Assembly: GCF_040412425.1 (NCBI RefSeq)
Contig: NC_089766.1
Span: 19,117,929-19,181,928 of the forward strand
Reading direction: 5' to 3'
Source of the DNA: Macrobrachium rosenbergii
Lineage: Eukaryota > Arthropoda > Malacostraca > Decapoda > Palaemonidae
DNA: 64,000 nt
Shown here: positions 49,455-63,990 of the stretch, piece after piece
Layout: every line of letters starts with the position of its first letter
How positions within the stretch are numbered: the stretch's first letter is position 1
The notes under the pieces: model-generated
Database searches by the model: none
The model's input: the letters and a program-made list of their open reading frames with translations, nothing else
Told to the model about the DNA's origin: nothing
Made by a program: the position numbers and the translations under genes

Positions 49455-49664
49455 TTGGTTAATCATACAGAGCACGGCTGTTGCATCTACATGCAGGAAG
49501 ATATAAAAGGGATAACTGAAACATTCCTTAGTTTCCTGACTTACCACTCTTATTCACTGGCAATCCTATTTTGTATGCTTGCAATCTTTGGTGTTATGTC
49601 AAAGATGTTAAGCGTGACATTTGCGCAAGTAATAAAGGAAGGACTGCATTATCATGGTAAGTGA
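49455..49664 (+). CDS. Unrecognised 69-codon ORF, right copy
   Basis: Counterpart of 938-1,147 with 8 base differences and no indel. The frame starts at a TTG codon and the first ATG is codon 13. A central hydrophobic segment (SLAILFCMLAIFGVM) is kept. The last codons read HYHGK and overlap GGTAAGTGA. Probably not a gene. Confidence 0.2.
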   Translation: MVNHTEHGCCIYMQEDIKGITETFLSFLTYHSYSLAILFCMLAIFGVMSKMLSVTFAQVIKEGLHYHGK

Positions 49665-50259
49665 AGATGTACACTGGGTGAGATATTTTCATTGTCAAAT
49701 CACTGGGATTAGATGCTCTCACAGACACGAGAAGGAAAATAATTGTTGGGCTGTGCTGAATTTGTTCAGTTTGAAAAGGTGATGATGATCGTTGGCGTGT
49801 TTCTAAACCTGAAAGTGTCGCTTTCGTGACCAGAACAAGCAGTACTGAGGTTTCATCGGAAAGACCAACCTTTAGAACAGTAGGGTAAGAAGGAGGGCAG
49901 GGAGAGGTAGGAAAGGTCAGGTCAGGTCAGGTTAGGTGACATAAGTGAGGTTTGAATGGTCACGTCTGCCAATTTTTCACTCTCAGTTCGGCTATATTTT
50001 CTCCGCTTGAACCCCAAGCCACGTCAGCCATAAGAAACAGATATGAACAAAGACAAATAAAAGAAGGAAAAGCTCCGACTCCGTTCTCACCTCCCAGACG
50101 CCATCTGCCTGCAATACCGTTTTCAGATGATTAGGAGCCTCCATGGACATTTCAGGGTTGTTTGCAAATTCAGCCATTACGAGTTGAGAAAACATACTCC
50201 TAAAAACAATGAAAATGTGTGACGAGTAATTCCATTGTCCCCTTAAATTTAACCAGAGA

Positions 50260-50264
<5 letters not shown>

Positions 50265-50321
<57 letters not shown>
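50265..50321. repeat. (GA)n tract
   Basis: Pure GA tract at the junction where the left copy carries its extra 2.4 kb. Confidence 0.97.
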
Positions 50322-50322
<1 letters not shown>

Positions 50323-50839
50323 CCCTAAATGCATCGACCACCACTGTAAATAAAGCAGAATCGACTGATGGCTAAACCCATATCATCCGCCATTTCTTGA
50401 GACAACACTACCCCCCATAGAATGTCGGGTTTCCCAGAAAACACAAATCGATTACTGATGGTCGAATCAGTGATTTTAAAGTATTTTCAGAACTATAGTA
50501 TTTTATTTGTAAAAAAAAAAAAATCAACCACAAATTTGCGAATCATATGCATAAGGAAACTCTTCTCATGTTGGGTTAAGAATCATTAAGTATTATTCAA
50601 GTGTGAGAAATCACATGAGATCATAAAATTATGCCCTTCTTGTTCTAGTGTCCTACACTACTTTTCCGCTCACGGAAACCAAATGACTTGTCAGAATTCT
50701 GTGATAATGAATCAGTAAGTAGTTGACCATGTCTCTGTCTACACTCGCATCCTAAAATTCATTTTCAAGCTCCCCTTATATTGTGCAACGTGTATCTAAG
50801 GATAAGTTTTGCATGTGAAGTTCTCTCTCTCTCTCAATT

Positions 50840-50975
<136 letters not shown>

Positions 50976-51847
50976 CCAAATTTCTGTATCCAATTTTTAC
51001 TATTTTTACAAATATCAACAAAAAGACATAAAAATAATTCACTAACATGTACACTTACCAATAAACTTCAAATGACGTCACACAACTCCGCAAGTCCACC
51101 ACTCGTCCCTCTGAAGAAGAAGAAGAAAACAAGTTATTGTGCAAAAACTTACAAAATACAGCACAACAGGAAACCCGGACGCAGAATGTGTATATGGGGA
51201 AAGCCCTCTTTAATGAACAGCATTGGCTGTGGCATTATACATACCTTTTCCACCCTAATGATTACTAGACAAATGTCATTCATCAGGGCTGATATGGTAT
51301 TCAGGTAGTATTACAAAATATAAGTGCTTACTGATAACTATATAATGGAATTACAATATATTAAGTAGAAATTACTCATTAAAAGATTGCACTACAAGAT
51401 TTGTCTTAAATATTACAGTTCTGCAACTCTTATATATTACTGTACATTAAGCAAATAATTTGAATTACTGCTATAAAAAATATACATTTTATCAGGTTTC
51501 TGTAAAGGATCACAATTGCTACAGAGTGGCATGTGATATAATTCATAGTAATTAATGTGCCATCTGATACTTTATATCATTTTAAGAAATAAGTTTCAAA
51601 TAATTACTTTAATGAATAAATTACGTTTGGATGGGGTTAACGCATCATGTTTTATAGAAATTTCATACAAAAATTTAGACATACAATCGTTTTAATGCTA
51701 ACAGGTAGCTGCAAAATAAGGTGTACTACAATTTAGTTTATGTTCAATATAATACAGTATATACAAGTCTATTGACTATCTAGAGCAAGCAGATTTTGGA
51801 TGGGATTTCAACACCTTTTTCAGCACACTAGGTTGTAGAAAATGCTT

Positions 51848-52015
51848 AAGGATGGAAAGTAAGATGGAAGAAAGAGAATATGAAGGGGGGTACAGTAAAA
51901 AGAATGAAAGTGATTACAGCTAGGGGCCGAAGGCTGGCAGCAAAGAACATTAAGTAATGCCTCCAGTACAGTGCAAAGAGTGAGGTTCTACTGACAGCAC
52001 TACCTCCCTACTTGT
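51848..52015 (-). repeat. R1 SINE-like fragment (shared with left copy)
   Basis: GGATGGAAAGTAAGATGG, TACAGCTAGGGGCCGAAGG and AATGCCTCCAGTACAG mark it. It occupies the same position as 5,934-6,095 in the left block. Confidence 0.78.
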
Positions 52016-52090
52016 TACTTAAATGATAATAATATATAGGTGTAACCGTTGGAATATATATATGTAATCAGTATATTATTAAAATAATCC

Positions 52091-52222
<132 letters not shown>

Positions 52223-52352
52223 TGATCCCATATAATTACATATGGTATACAGTTACCCCACCAAAATAACAGTTATCCAAAGCCCCAACTAAAATAATGA
52301 AAGTAAATGGTTTGGCAATGGCAGCAACTATATAATCCTTATATAAAGCACC

Positions 52353-52465
52353 TGGACTCTTGTTCGACACTAAAACCGGAACGAAAATCCAAGATGGCGA
52401 CCGGAAGTGGAATTATTTGCCGGAAGTCGTGCATGTGGGTCTGCATGATTCCTAATTCCCTACCA
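52353..52465 (+). repeat. YY1/ETS-like motif segment, first copy
   Basis: It contains CAAGATGGCGACCGGAAGTG at 52,390-52,409 and a second CCGGAAGT at about 52,430. A diverged copy lies at 53,107-53,203; neither is in the left block. AAGATGGCG resembles a YY1 site and CCGGAAGT an ETS site. Confidence 0.6.
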
Positions 52466-52557
52466 TAATGCAAAACATCAAGGCTCTAAGTGCACATGAT
52501 GCCTTGTTCTAAAGGATTGTGTAAGTGTTAACGATGCTGTAATTTCCAGTCAATCTG

Positions 52558-52559
<2 letters not shown>

Positions 52560-52607
<48 letters not shown>
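52560..52607. repeat. (AAT)n tract
   Basis: Trinucleotide AAT run. Confidence 0.95.
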
Positions 52608-52609
<2 letters not shown>

Positions 52610-53022
52610 GATAAATGGATTTACTCCTTGTTTTGAAATCAATTTTTCAATCGATTCCGTTATGACTTGTATCTTATCTCTCACTAATCAGGAATTCTTT
52701 CTCTGTCATGGGTTAAAATGGAATTGAAGTCCCAGTTACATAAAATGATGACACGCAATCTGTACTTGCACTGGTAAACTTCCGTTTCTGAATAAGTGTT
52801 GTGTACGATATCACTCATATTCGAAACCCATATGCCATAATGATTCCCGAATGGTATAGTGTCTTACTATCTATACAAACTTAAATTCTACTGGGCATCT
52901 TTGCCAAATATCAGCTCTATAGCAGAGCTTGGATAAGTGGGACGGTCGTAAATACATCCGCAATTGAAATTTGTCGAGACAGAGAGTTTACTAAAACATG
53001 CGTCACAGCATCTAGGTTATTG

Positions 53023-53023
<1 letters not shown>

Positions 53024-53077
<54 letters not shown>
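53024..53077. repeat. (GA)n tract
   Basis: Pure GA; counterpart of 6,589-6,642. Confidence 0.97.
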
Positions 53078-53081
<4 letters not shown>

Positions 53082-53106
53082 TAGATTAATTAAGCGTTAC
53101 CGGTAT

Positions 53107-53203
53107 TAGTTGACACTAAAACAGGAACGAAAACCAAGATGGCGACCGGAAGTGGAATTAGCCGGAAGAGTGCATGTGAGTCTGCATGATTCCTAATTGA
53201 CCA
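53107..53203 (+). repeat. YY1/ETS-like motif segment, second copy
   Basis: CAAGATGGCGACCGGAAGTG at 53,135-53,154 within about 95 bp matching 52,353-52,465; a four-base TTTG and a few other bases differ. Confidence 0.6.
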
Positions 53204-53249
53204 TATATTAGATTAATAATGGTTATTAAAAATAATAATAATCTACAGT

Positions 53250-56399
<3,150 letters not shown>

Positions 56400-56468
<69 letters not shown>

Positions 56469-56470
56469 AT

Positions 56471-56561
<91 letters not shown>

Positions 56562-56648
56562 ATGCAGAGAGAGAGAGAGAGAGAGAGAGAGTGAGAGAGA
56601 GAGAGATAGAGAGAGAAGAGAGAGATATAGAAAGTGTCTCATGAATAC

Positions 56649-56685
<37 letters not shown>

Positions 56686-56730
56686 GAGAGAGAAGAGAGA
56701 GAGTGTGTGAGAGAGAGAGAGAGAGTTCAT
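56400..56730. repeat. (GA)n region
   Basis: GA tracts with short interruptions (AATACAGTGAGAG, TTCATGCAGAG, ATGAATACTGTGAG). It shares the ATGAATACTG punctuation of 53,250-54,339, suggesting both were one GA satellite split by LINE A. Confidence 0.95.
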
Positions 56731-57123
56731 GAATACGTTTTGGTAGTTTAGTTCCTGAACTCGATTTCACATTTAGAGGTGACTCTGGTAGTAAACTAAC
56801 AAAATCTCTATAAAAAATGCAAATGAAATAAAATATTAAATACCAGAGAAAATCAAGACTTTTCAGACACAATTATTCTACTCAAGTATTAAAAAAAAAA
56901 AAAAAACTACAACTACCCAGTTGCGTGATCCTGAAATTCCTCAAAGGTTGTCGTTTTTCAGACATTAATGCTGATAAGATATACTGTAAATGCATCAGGA
57001 TGAAGCAGATTGTCAATCATGAAAACCTTTAAACAAAAAGTTGTTGCTTTTTAGCAAACGAACAAATTTCAGAGACACACAAGTGGAAGTATGAAGCCAA
57101 AAAAAAAATATGTTTGTAAATGG
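56731..57123. other. Anonymous sequence, no gene seen
   Basis: A poly(A) run of about 17 lies near 56,890-56,907. Nothing else recognised. Confidence 0.5.
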
Positions 57124-57404
57124 CATTGAATATAGAATTTTGGTCAAAGGCGAAGCGCTGGGACCTATGAGGTCATTCATCGCTGAAAGGGAAGCTGACA
57201 GTAAAAGGTTTTAAAGGTGCACTATATGAAACAATTGTTAGGAGAGGGTTAAGGAAAGTAAGATGGAAGAAAGAGAATATGAACGGAGGTACAGTAAAAA
57301 GAATGAAAGAGGTTGCAGCTAGGGGCCGAAGGGACGCTGCAAAGGACCTTGTAATGCCTACAGTGCACCGCATGAGGCGCAGTGACGGCACTAACCCCTT
57401 ACGG
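57124..57404 (-). repeat. R1 SINE-like repeat, near full-length
   Basis: Runs from ATTGAATATAGAATTTTGG through GCGCTGGGACCTATGAGG, GAACGGAGGTACAGTAAAAA and GGTTGCAGCTAGGGGCCGAA to CGGCACTAACCCCTTACGG. Antisense ORF 57,173-57,391 is this repeat. No clear target duplication. Confidence 0.9.
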
Positions 57405-57434
57405 CGGCGATTATGAAAGTGTTACTTTTACAAG

Positions 57435-57436
<2 letters not shown>

Positions 57437-57493
<57 letters not shown>
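57437..57493. repeat. (TC)n tract
   Basis: Pure TC run. Confidence 0.97.
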
Positions 57494-57496
<3 letters not shown>

Positions 57497-58012
57497 GACC
57501 TCCACAGACCACAAACGAACAGTCAACGAGAATCTAAAATTATCGTCAAAAATTCCAGAAAACGACGCTGAGGTTTTTTTTCCGTCTCGGCTGCGTTAAG
57601 CACATTTTTAAATTCCCTCCGAGGATCCCTTCCTTCCTCCCCCCACCTCATACTTCCTCGGCAGATCAGTTGTATTGTTAAAATATTTTGGTGGGTGTAC
57701 AGCATGCTGATATACCCCATTTGATGTATGTCAATAAATCGTCATATATGTCAATAAATCGTTTGAAATTTGAAACTGAAATTGAATTGTCTCTAGAAGA
57801 ACTGTTATAGGAGTCTTCGAGAGATCTTCTGACACGAGGCAAATAAAAAAGGACATTCAAATGTTTGTTTGAATGGAAAATGACGCTCTTAGCCAGGTTA
57901 GCGGAGAGTTCTCGTTATCAGGGAGTCTTGATTTCCCGAAGAATATTGCGAGGACATTACGCCATAATTTGTCGTCGGCGTTTCCAGACGATTCTTGTGT
58001 CTTAGGGCGTAA
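57494..58012. other. Anonymous sequence, no gene seen
   Basis: Includes a short direct repeat, TATGTCAATAAATCGT, at about 57,726 and 57,747. No gene. Confidence 0.5.
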
Positions 58013-58328
58013 TATGGAATTGGATTTGGAATTATAAATTCAGACCAAAGGCCAAGCGCTAGGACCTATGAGGTTACTCAGCACTGAAAGGTTAACTGAG
58101 AGAAAAGAAGGTTTAAATGAGTAACAGAAGGAAAACCTGGCAGGTGCACTATGAAACAACTGTACGAGAAGGTGGAAAGCGTGATGGCAGAGAGAGAATA
58201 CGAACGGAGGTACAGCAATAGGAAAGAAAGGGGTTGTAGCTGGGGGCCGAAGAGACACTGCAAAGAACCGTAAGTAATGCCTACAACGCACCGCGCGAGG
58301 GGCACTGCCGGCACTATCCCCCTACAAG
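58013..58328 (-). repeat. R1 SINE-like repeat, full-length
   Basis: Tail side GGAATTGGATTTGGAATTAT, then CCAAGCGCTAGGACCTATGA, GGTGGAAAGCGTGATGG, TAGCTGGGGGCCGAAGAGAC and fixed end CACTATCCCCCTACAAGG. Two overlapping antisense ORFs here are not genes. Confidence 0.9.
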
Positions 58329-58752
58329 GTCCCTCCTTGTGTTTTTGGGGCAGCATTGTTTAAAATAAAGGAACTTCATGTTGCTGTCTGTCGGGCTTTT
58401 ACATCGAGAAAAGTCATGAGAAGGGAGGAGACAATTCCTCAACTGTGACAGATTGTACCGTCAATATCACTTCTCTATTGTGACAGCATAAGGTAAAGCG
58501 CCATCTACATCAATTCACTGTGAAAACAGTGAACAACTTTTGTTAATTTTAAACTTCCATTAAATTACGGCACCTTCCTTAAACCGAATTACCAGTTTTC
58601 GCATCCATCACCGTCTACGCCATTACGAACACAATACTCGGTGACAGACCAATTATCTACAAGTCAAATCAATTCTTGCTCATTCTGTATACACACACAG
58701 TGACGCTTCCCACAAACGTCTGATGTTTTCCTTTGCTCATTCAGACGTCAAC
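58329..58752. other. Anonymous sequence, no gene seen
   Basis: No recognised feature. Confidence 0.5.
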
Positions 58753-58993
58753 TGGAGCAGATGAATTGAATTGAATGGAATACAGAATTTAGGCCAAAAG
58801 CCAAGCCCTGGGACCTATGAGGAGAGGGTGGAAAGTAAGATGGAAGAGAATATGAAAGGATGTACAGTAAAAGGAACGATAGGAGTTGCAGCTTGGAGCC
58901 AAAGGCACGCTGCAAAGAACCTCAAGTAATATCTACAGTTCACCGCATGGGATGCACTGACGACACTAACCCCCTACGGGGTGGAGCAGATGA
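58753..58993 (-). mobile_element. R1 SINE with perfect 12-bp TSD, internally deleted
   Basis: The element at 58,765-58,981 (217 bp) is flanked by TGGAGCAGATGA at 58,753-58,764 and 58,982-58,993. Tail side ATTGAATTGAATGGAATAC; the middle (from GAGGTCATTC to CAATTGTTAG in other copies) is missing; fixed end CTAACCCCCTACGGGG. A second independent target duplication supports R1 as a retroposed SINE. Confidence 0.95.
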
Positions 58994-59259
58994 GACGCGG
59001 CCACAAAGCGACGGATTTTCACATCCAAGTGGATTTCACGTCATACAACCAAAGGCAAATGTCGAGTAGTGGTGGTTTCGGTGGACTTCAAATGCAAATA
59101 GAATCTCTGAGGACATGCAAATATATATATAGGTATACCTGACCGATTTGTTCCTTTGCGTTCAAGTTTCCAGAGACCGCAAATATATTTACGCATTTCT
59201 TAATAGTATTTATTTTTCGGGTCGGTTTTCTATAACGTGTGCCTGTGCACAAGTCAAAC

Positions 59260-59262
<3 letters not shown>

Positions 59263-59326
<64 letters not shown>
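59263..59326. repeat. (GA)n tract
   Basis: Pure GA run. Confidence 0.97.
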
Positions 59327-59332
<6 letters not shown>

Positions 59333-62093
59333 CTCCGCATGATTGCACAGTATGTAAGTATGTACCACTGTGTAATGTCTTCAAAAATGTTATTTCAAAT
59401 TACCTCACTTTCTTTGAGGGAACGAAGTATTGATAGCAAAAAGAAGACTGCCTTATTTCGACAATTTAGTTATAGGATATGAAGTATCTCCTCAGAATTG
59501 GCGAAAGAATTTGCAGGATCATATACCTCTGTTATAATTGACCAATTCCCGATTTCTGTTATATATGATGAACAAAAATTGAGAGAATAGCCTCTCAGTA
59601 ATAGACATCTTTTCCTTAAACTGAAGATGTTATGGCCAAAGCAACTCAGTAGAATTCAGTCATTAACCTATTAATAAGGCATAGAAAAAACTCAATGGTA
59701 CTTTTGCTTTACACTAAACGATATATACTCGTAAACACGGTTGCAATGGATACAAGTTATAATCTAGTATTCAGTTTTATTGGCATACCATACAATACCT
59801 GCGATGACCCTCTTTAGTTACCTGTAGAACAGGTGGTTTCCAAAACTTCTAAACCATTGCTGTGCTTTCCTGCTTCCTCCCAGAAGGTTTTCTTGACAGA
59901 CTCCTCTACCACCACCGGACCTGCCGAGAGGCTCAAGATCAGTATATTCCAGAAACTTTAATAATTTTGTTCCTAACTTTAAGTCTAAAACTCATCCAGT
60001 CATCGGTGGGAGCCACGTTATCTTTAAAATCATTCAGGGTTAAGGTTTTTAGTTCTACGTATAATGCATTAGGGTAGTTAGTGACCGCTAGTTCAGTTCT
60101 CCTAAACCTGTAGCGCAATCGTTAACCACTGCCACCACGACGCTATTTTTGGGCAATTTATTTCTATCAGCTCAAATTTATTACTTTACCTAATTTATTA
60201 CTTTACCTAATAATTTTAATCATGTTAGGAGCAATTTAATTCTATCAAATCCGTTATATCCAGCAGATGTGATTACACTATAAAGGATCATAAGTTCTGA
60301 ATTTTACTTTCTCCAAAACTCTGACCTCTGAGTTTAACCAAGGTCATAAGCCTTCGAACTTTACACGCAAGGATCTCTCTCGGGGTCCAACCATCCAGCA
60401 ATTATCTATTAAACTGTCTCAGCGTAATTTCAAAAACCTGCATACTTGTCTGGACATGACAACCTATTCTAGTTTAATTTCAATGGTACAGTACTGTACA
60501 TTGAATTGGAATAAAGAATTTAGGTCATTGAAACTTTCCAGTCTCAGTAAGCAAAGATTATGGCCATAAGAATATTTACCCCCACATTTGCTAAATTACA
60601 TCACAGACTGTGTTGCCAGCTTATTAAACTTAATTTTCAAAATTCTAAATTGGAACATTTATACTTCAAGACTTCTGCTTCCTTTTAATTAAAAGTTCCC
60701 AGTAGTTACCGTCCCTTTACCAACCCAATCTAATTTATTAGGCTTACACAAGAAAATTCTGTCAGCTAGGGATTGTGTTTTAATAGACTAAAATGTTAAA
60801 GGTACATACATTTAAGAGCCAAATTACACAATTACATGAATTATCTGAAATTTCCAAGAAAACCTGAAGTGTTCAACCAAAGCATTACATCATCCCTAGT
60901 CAAAACGTTCAATATGAAAACTTCATTAAATTTAATTTTATTCATAACTACATTAGGATCAGGTAGTGATTAAGAATACGTTGCTAGTTCTGCAGCTTTA
61001 AGTTTTCTATTAAAGAGTTATGTTACATCAAAAATCGAACGCTGAAGAAAACATCCCTCCCCAAATGACAGTCTTCATATCAAGGCTTGACAACACTAAG
61101 TAGGCTTCAACATTATTTTCTCAACACAGCCAAGTTCTCAAGTTGCTCAATTTGCCTCCCTGTACCACACTGCTGAGAGCTCTGTACACGTTGAAAACAC
61201 CTGTCAATCAGACCAAAATCAAAGGTTAAGACTTTAAATACAACTTACGAATAAAAGATTATTACAGGAGAAAAGTTATATAAAACTCTTACGCCATAAC
61301 TGAAAGCTGAAAAACTATGATAAGCTGTAGTAGCCACCATCAAAGCTAAACTTTCGACCTGTTTATGTCACTATCGAAAGTTAAACTGCCACAGAAGATT
61401 TATCTTGCAATTTGCACACAACAGCCACCTCAGTCTCACGTATAGAACCCTAAGTAACGAAAGCTTTCAGTATATTCCGTTTAATATGAACATAACCCCA
61501 ACCACTACCAATCAAAGTAAATGTGCAAAACTGAATATGCCCATTCCCAATCACATTGCATCTGCTGTAAGACAGAAGCCATATACACAAGTTTAATTAT
61601 TAAGGGGGGTAAATTATTTGCAGTTCTTGCAGCCGTCTCTTATTTTAAGGATTACTTACATTAAACAATCAGACAACAGAGATATCCTGTTACTATAAAG
61701 ACAGTTTTGATGACCTTAAAACCCAAAATTTTACTCTATAAATATAGTGTTTAATATTCCTCCATCACACTAAGTGCTTGAACCTCTATTTGAAAATCTC
61801 ATACAAATACAATGTTTAATATTCCTACATTACACTAAGCTTGAACCTATTTGAAAATCTCGTAACTATCAATAAACAAGACTAAAATCAACATGTATGC
61901 TCCAAGTTATTTTCATAGTATCAGTTGAGATTTAACATTGCAGTTTTATAAAAACATTGCGATATTTCACCAAGTAAACGAACGTTAAAAATTAAAACTT
62001 AAATTTCTTTACTAATACAAGGAACTGTTATTTACACACACCTATAATACCTGTATTGAACACCGTAATGCCGATTAATATTTAAACCCTGTT
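59327..62093. other. Anonymous AT-rich sequence, no gene seen
   Basis: About 2.8 kb almost free of microsatellites. A short R1 tail fragment (AATTTAGGTC context) lies near 60,503-60,530. A TATTCCTCC-containing direct repeat (AATGTTTAATATTCCT) lies near 61,750 and 61,810. It could be intronic; no exon is supported. Confidence 0.5.
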
Positions 62094-62222
62094 AAAAAAA
62101 AAAAAAAAAAAAAAAAAAGGCAAGCCCCCTCCTGGCGTACGGCAGACCGAAGTCTGCCGTACGTCAGAAGGGCCTCCTCCCCCACAGGGGCTCCGCCCCT
62201 GAGGGGGGAGGAATAGCTTGCC
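62094..62222 (-). ncRNA. GC-rich structured module next to A25/T25 tract
   Basis: A run of 25 A (62,094-62,118) abuts a 104-bp GC-rich module bounded by GGCAAGC (62,119-62,125) and its exact complement GCTTGCC (62,216-62,222). Inside are a perfect 12-bp inverted repeat CGTACGGCAGAC / GTCTGCCGTACG (62,136-62,147 and 62,152-62,163) with a 4-nt loop, and a second hairpin with AGGGGC-TCC-GCCCCT and outer CCTCCCCC/GGGGGAGG. As minus-strand RNA the first loop is UUCG closed by C-G, and the module would end in a U tract, as in a Pol III transcript. No A/B box was found. It could instead be a foldback element. Confidence 0.45.
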
Positions 62223-63479
62223 AAGTTAAAATTTGCAAAAATAAATTAGGAACGTTAACTCACCTTTTGGTGCGATGAAATATACGTTACCAATGTCCGT
62301 GTAGATAAAGTCTGACCGTCAGGGACTCCTGAGCAATATAGAAATTCAGCCAATCCTGAAAAGGAATGATTCCGTCGTAATAAAAGCTATAAACTTTGAA
62401 AAACTATCAAAATAAAGTAAAAGCTGTAAGACACAAAGTACTATATGGAAAAACTATCCATTAAAATACTAAGACAAAATAGGAAAACTTCAATAACAGG
62501 GACTATGGGAATAAAGTAATAATTACAAATGTCAAAACAGTAAAAAATTTTACAATGTACTATAGGAAAAACTTCAGAGACTTAACAATAAATACATAGT
62601 ATTTCAGGAAACCAATATTAAAGAGCCACGGAAGTTCCACGAAGATTCACCTCTCCTCGCAGACAAAAACAGCGTGAACACGGGCGCACGCACAACGACA
62701 CGAAGAGCTGGTGCAAAGGAACTATCCCCATCGAGTTCCAATACTGTTCTGAGGAGACTCCTCGCTTTTGGTCGGACGAAAACCCGAAGCTCCGATGCCA
62801 AGGACCCTAAAGGCACAGCCCAGCCGGCAGACGAGAGCTCCGTCGTTTTCCAAGTAGAATTGACACTTCGACTATTAACCACTGCTCAGGAGTTTGGTTT
62901 GTCGAGACACTTCTAATTGCTTTCAGAAGGCGAAAATTCTAATCATTAATGAAAATAATAAGTGATTTTAGGCTATGTTAACCGTTATTATTCGGTATGG
63001 AAAAGGACTGATGGCTTCGCTGTTAATTGTTTTGAGTAATTCCGTAGCATACGATTTTATATGACCTTTTCATTATTGCTGTTAATGAACAAAGACGACA
63101 AAATGGTCAGTAGGAGAGATTTGTCCGAGATATCAGTTGATGTTTTTATTGTTGTTCTTATACCAACACTGGTTTTAATTCTTCAAGCAGTACGTAAACA
63201 TCAGTTAATAATCGAAATTTGAAGAAAGCACTGTGTGGGGAAGAGAAAACCGGAGACTCTTTTGCGCTGCTCCTTAGCCTCTATGAAGTGGATCCATACT
63301 AATTCAAAGTCAGTGGTTTTGAAAAGTGCCAGGACCTAAATCCCCTTGCACAGCATGAGTAGTCTACACGAGGGAGTCATAGACGAAGTGGCAGCAGCAG
63401 TTACTGCTGGTTTTGGACAGAGGTGTCTGTCCAACGGTCATGAATGGGTGTGATCAGTTGTGCTACATAATGATACTCT
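62223..63479. other. Anonymous sequence; overlapping ORFs unsupported
   Basis: Overlapping ORFs on both strands at 62,604-62,916 lie in a GC-richer patch (62,630-62,840), but neither has a known domain. A promoter or 5' UTR of a host gene is conceivable. Nothing firm. Confidence 0.4.
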
Positions 63480-63563
63480 GAACACCACCACAATCCAGTA
63501 GTTTTAATCTGCTTTAATTTGTCATCGTCAGAATCATTGTTCCACGACACCTGCCATTTCATA
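63480..63563 (+). repeat. Inverted-repeat arm, left
   Basis: About 83 bp (AACACCACCACAATCCAGTA to ACGACACCTGCCATTTCAT) whose reverse complement lies at 63,909-63,990 with a few small differences. The spacer of about 345 bp includes a (TC)n tract at 63,621-63,687. Confidence 0.92.
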
Positions 63564-63619
63564 CAAGGAATTGAAGGATCTTTTACACACCATATTAAAT
63601 TGAAGAGGCTTTAAATGTT

Positions 63620-63620
<1 letters not shown>

Positions 63621-63687
<67 letters not shown>
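63621..63687. repeat. (TC)n tract
   Basis: Pure TC run inside the inverted repeat spacer. Confidence 0.97.
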
Positions 63688-63690
<3 letters not shown>

Positions 63691-63908
63691 ACAGTTGTAT
63701 GTACTTCATTAAGATTACTTATTCTAACAAAAAGGGTTTTTATTTCATAAATTACATGAAGCAGGTGCCAGTGTAAATATATCAGAACTCTGAACACGCA
63801 ATCATAAGGGAAATGTTGATAAAGCAGCCAACAATGCAATCACTATGACTAGACCAAGTATACTGTCCCTGCCAGTGATTCGTTACTACCACTAAAGCTC
63901 TCCACCTT

Positions 63909-63990
63909 TATGAAATGGCAGGTGTCGTGGAACAAGTTTTATGACGATGACAAATTAAAGCAGATTAAAACTACTGGAATTGTGGTGTTC
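63909..63990 (-). repeat. Inverted-repeat arm, right
   Basis: Reverse complement of 63,480-63,563 (ATGAAATGGCAGGTGTCGTG to TGTGGTGTTC), followed by TC repeats at the window end. May be one end of a MITE or foldback element or a local inverted duplication. Confidence 0.92.

Noticed and set aside
58040..58356. Overlapping minus-strand ORFs of 83 and 92 codons
   Set aside because: They lie within an R1 SINE copy; the same sequence recurs at 57,124 and 30,518 without a conserved frame.
62604..62916. Overlapping host ORFs on both strands
   Set aside because: No domain, no splice context, and the GC-richer patch opens frames on both strands at once.
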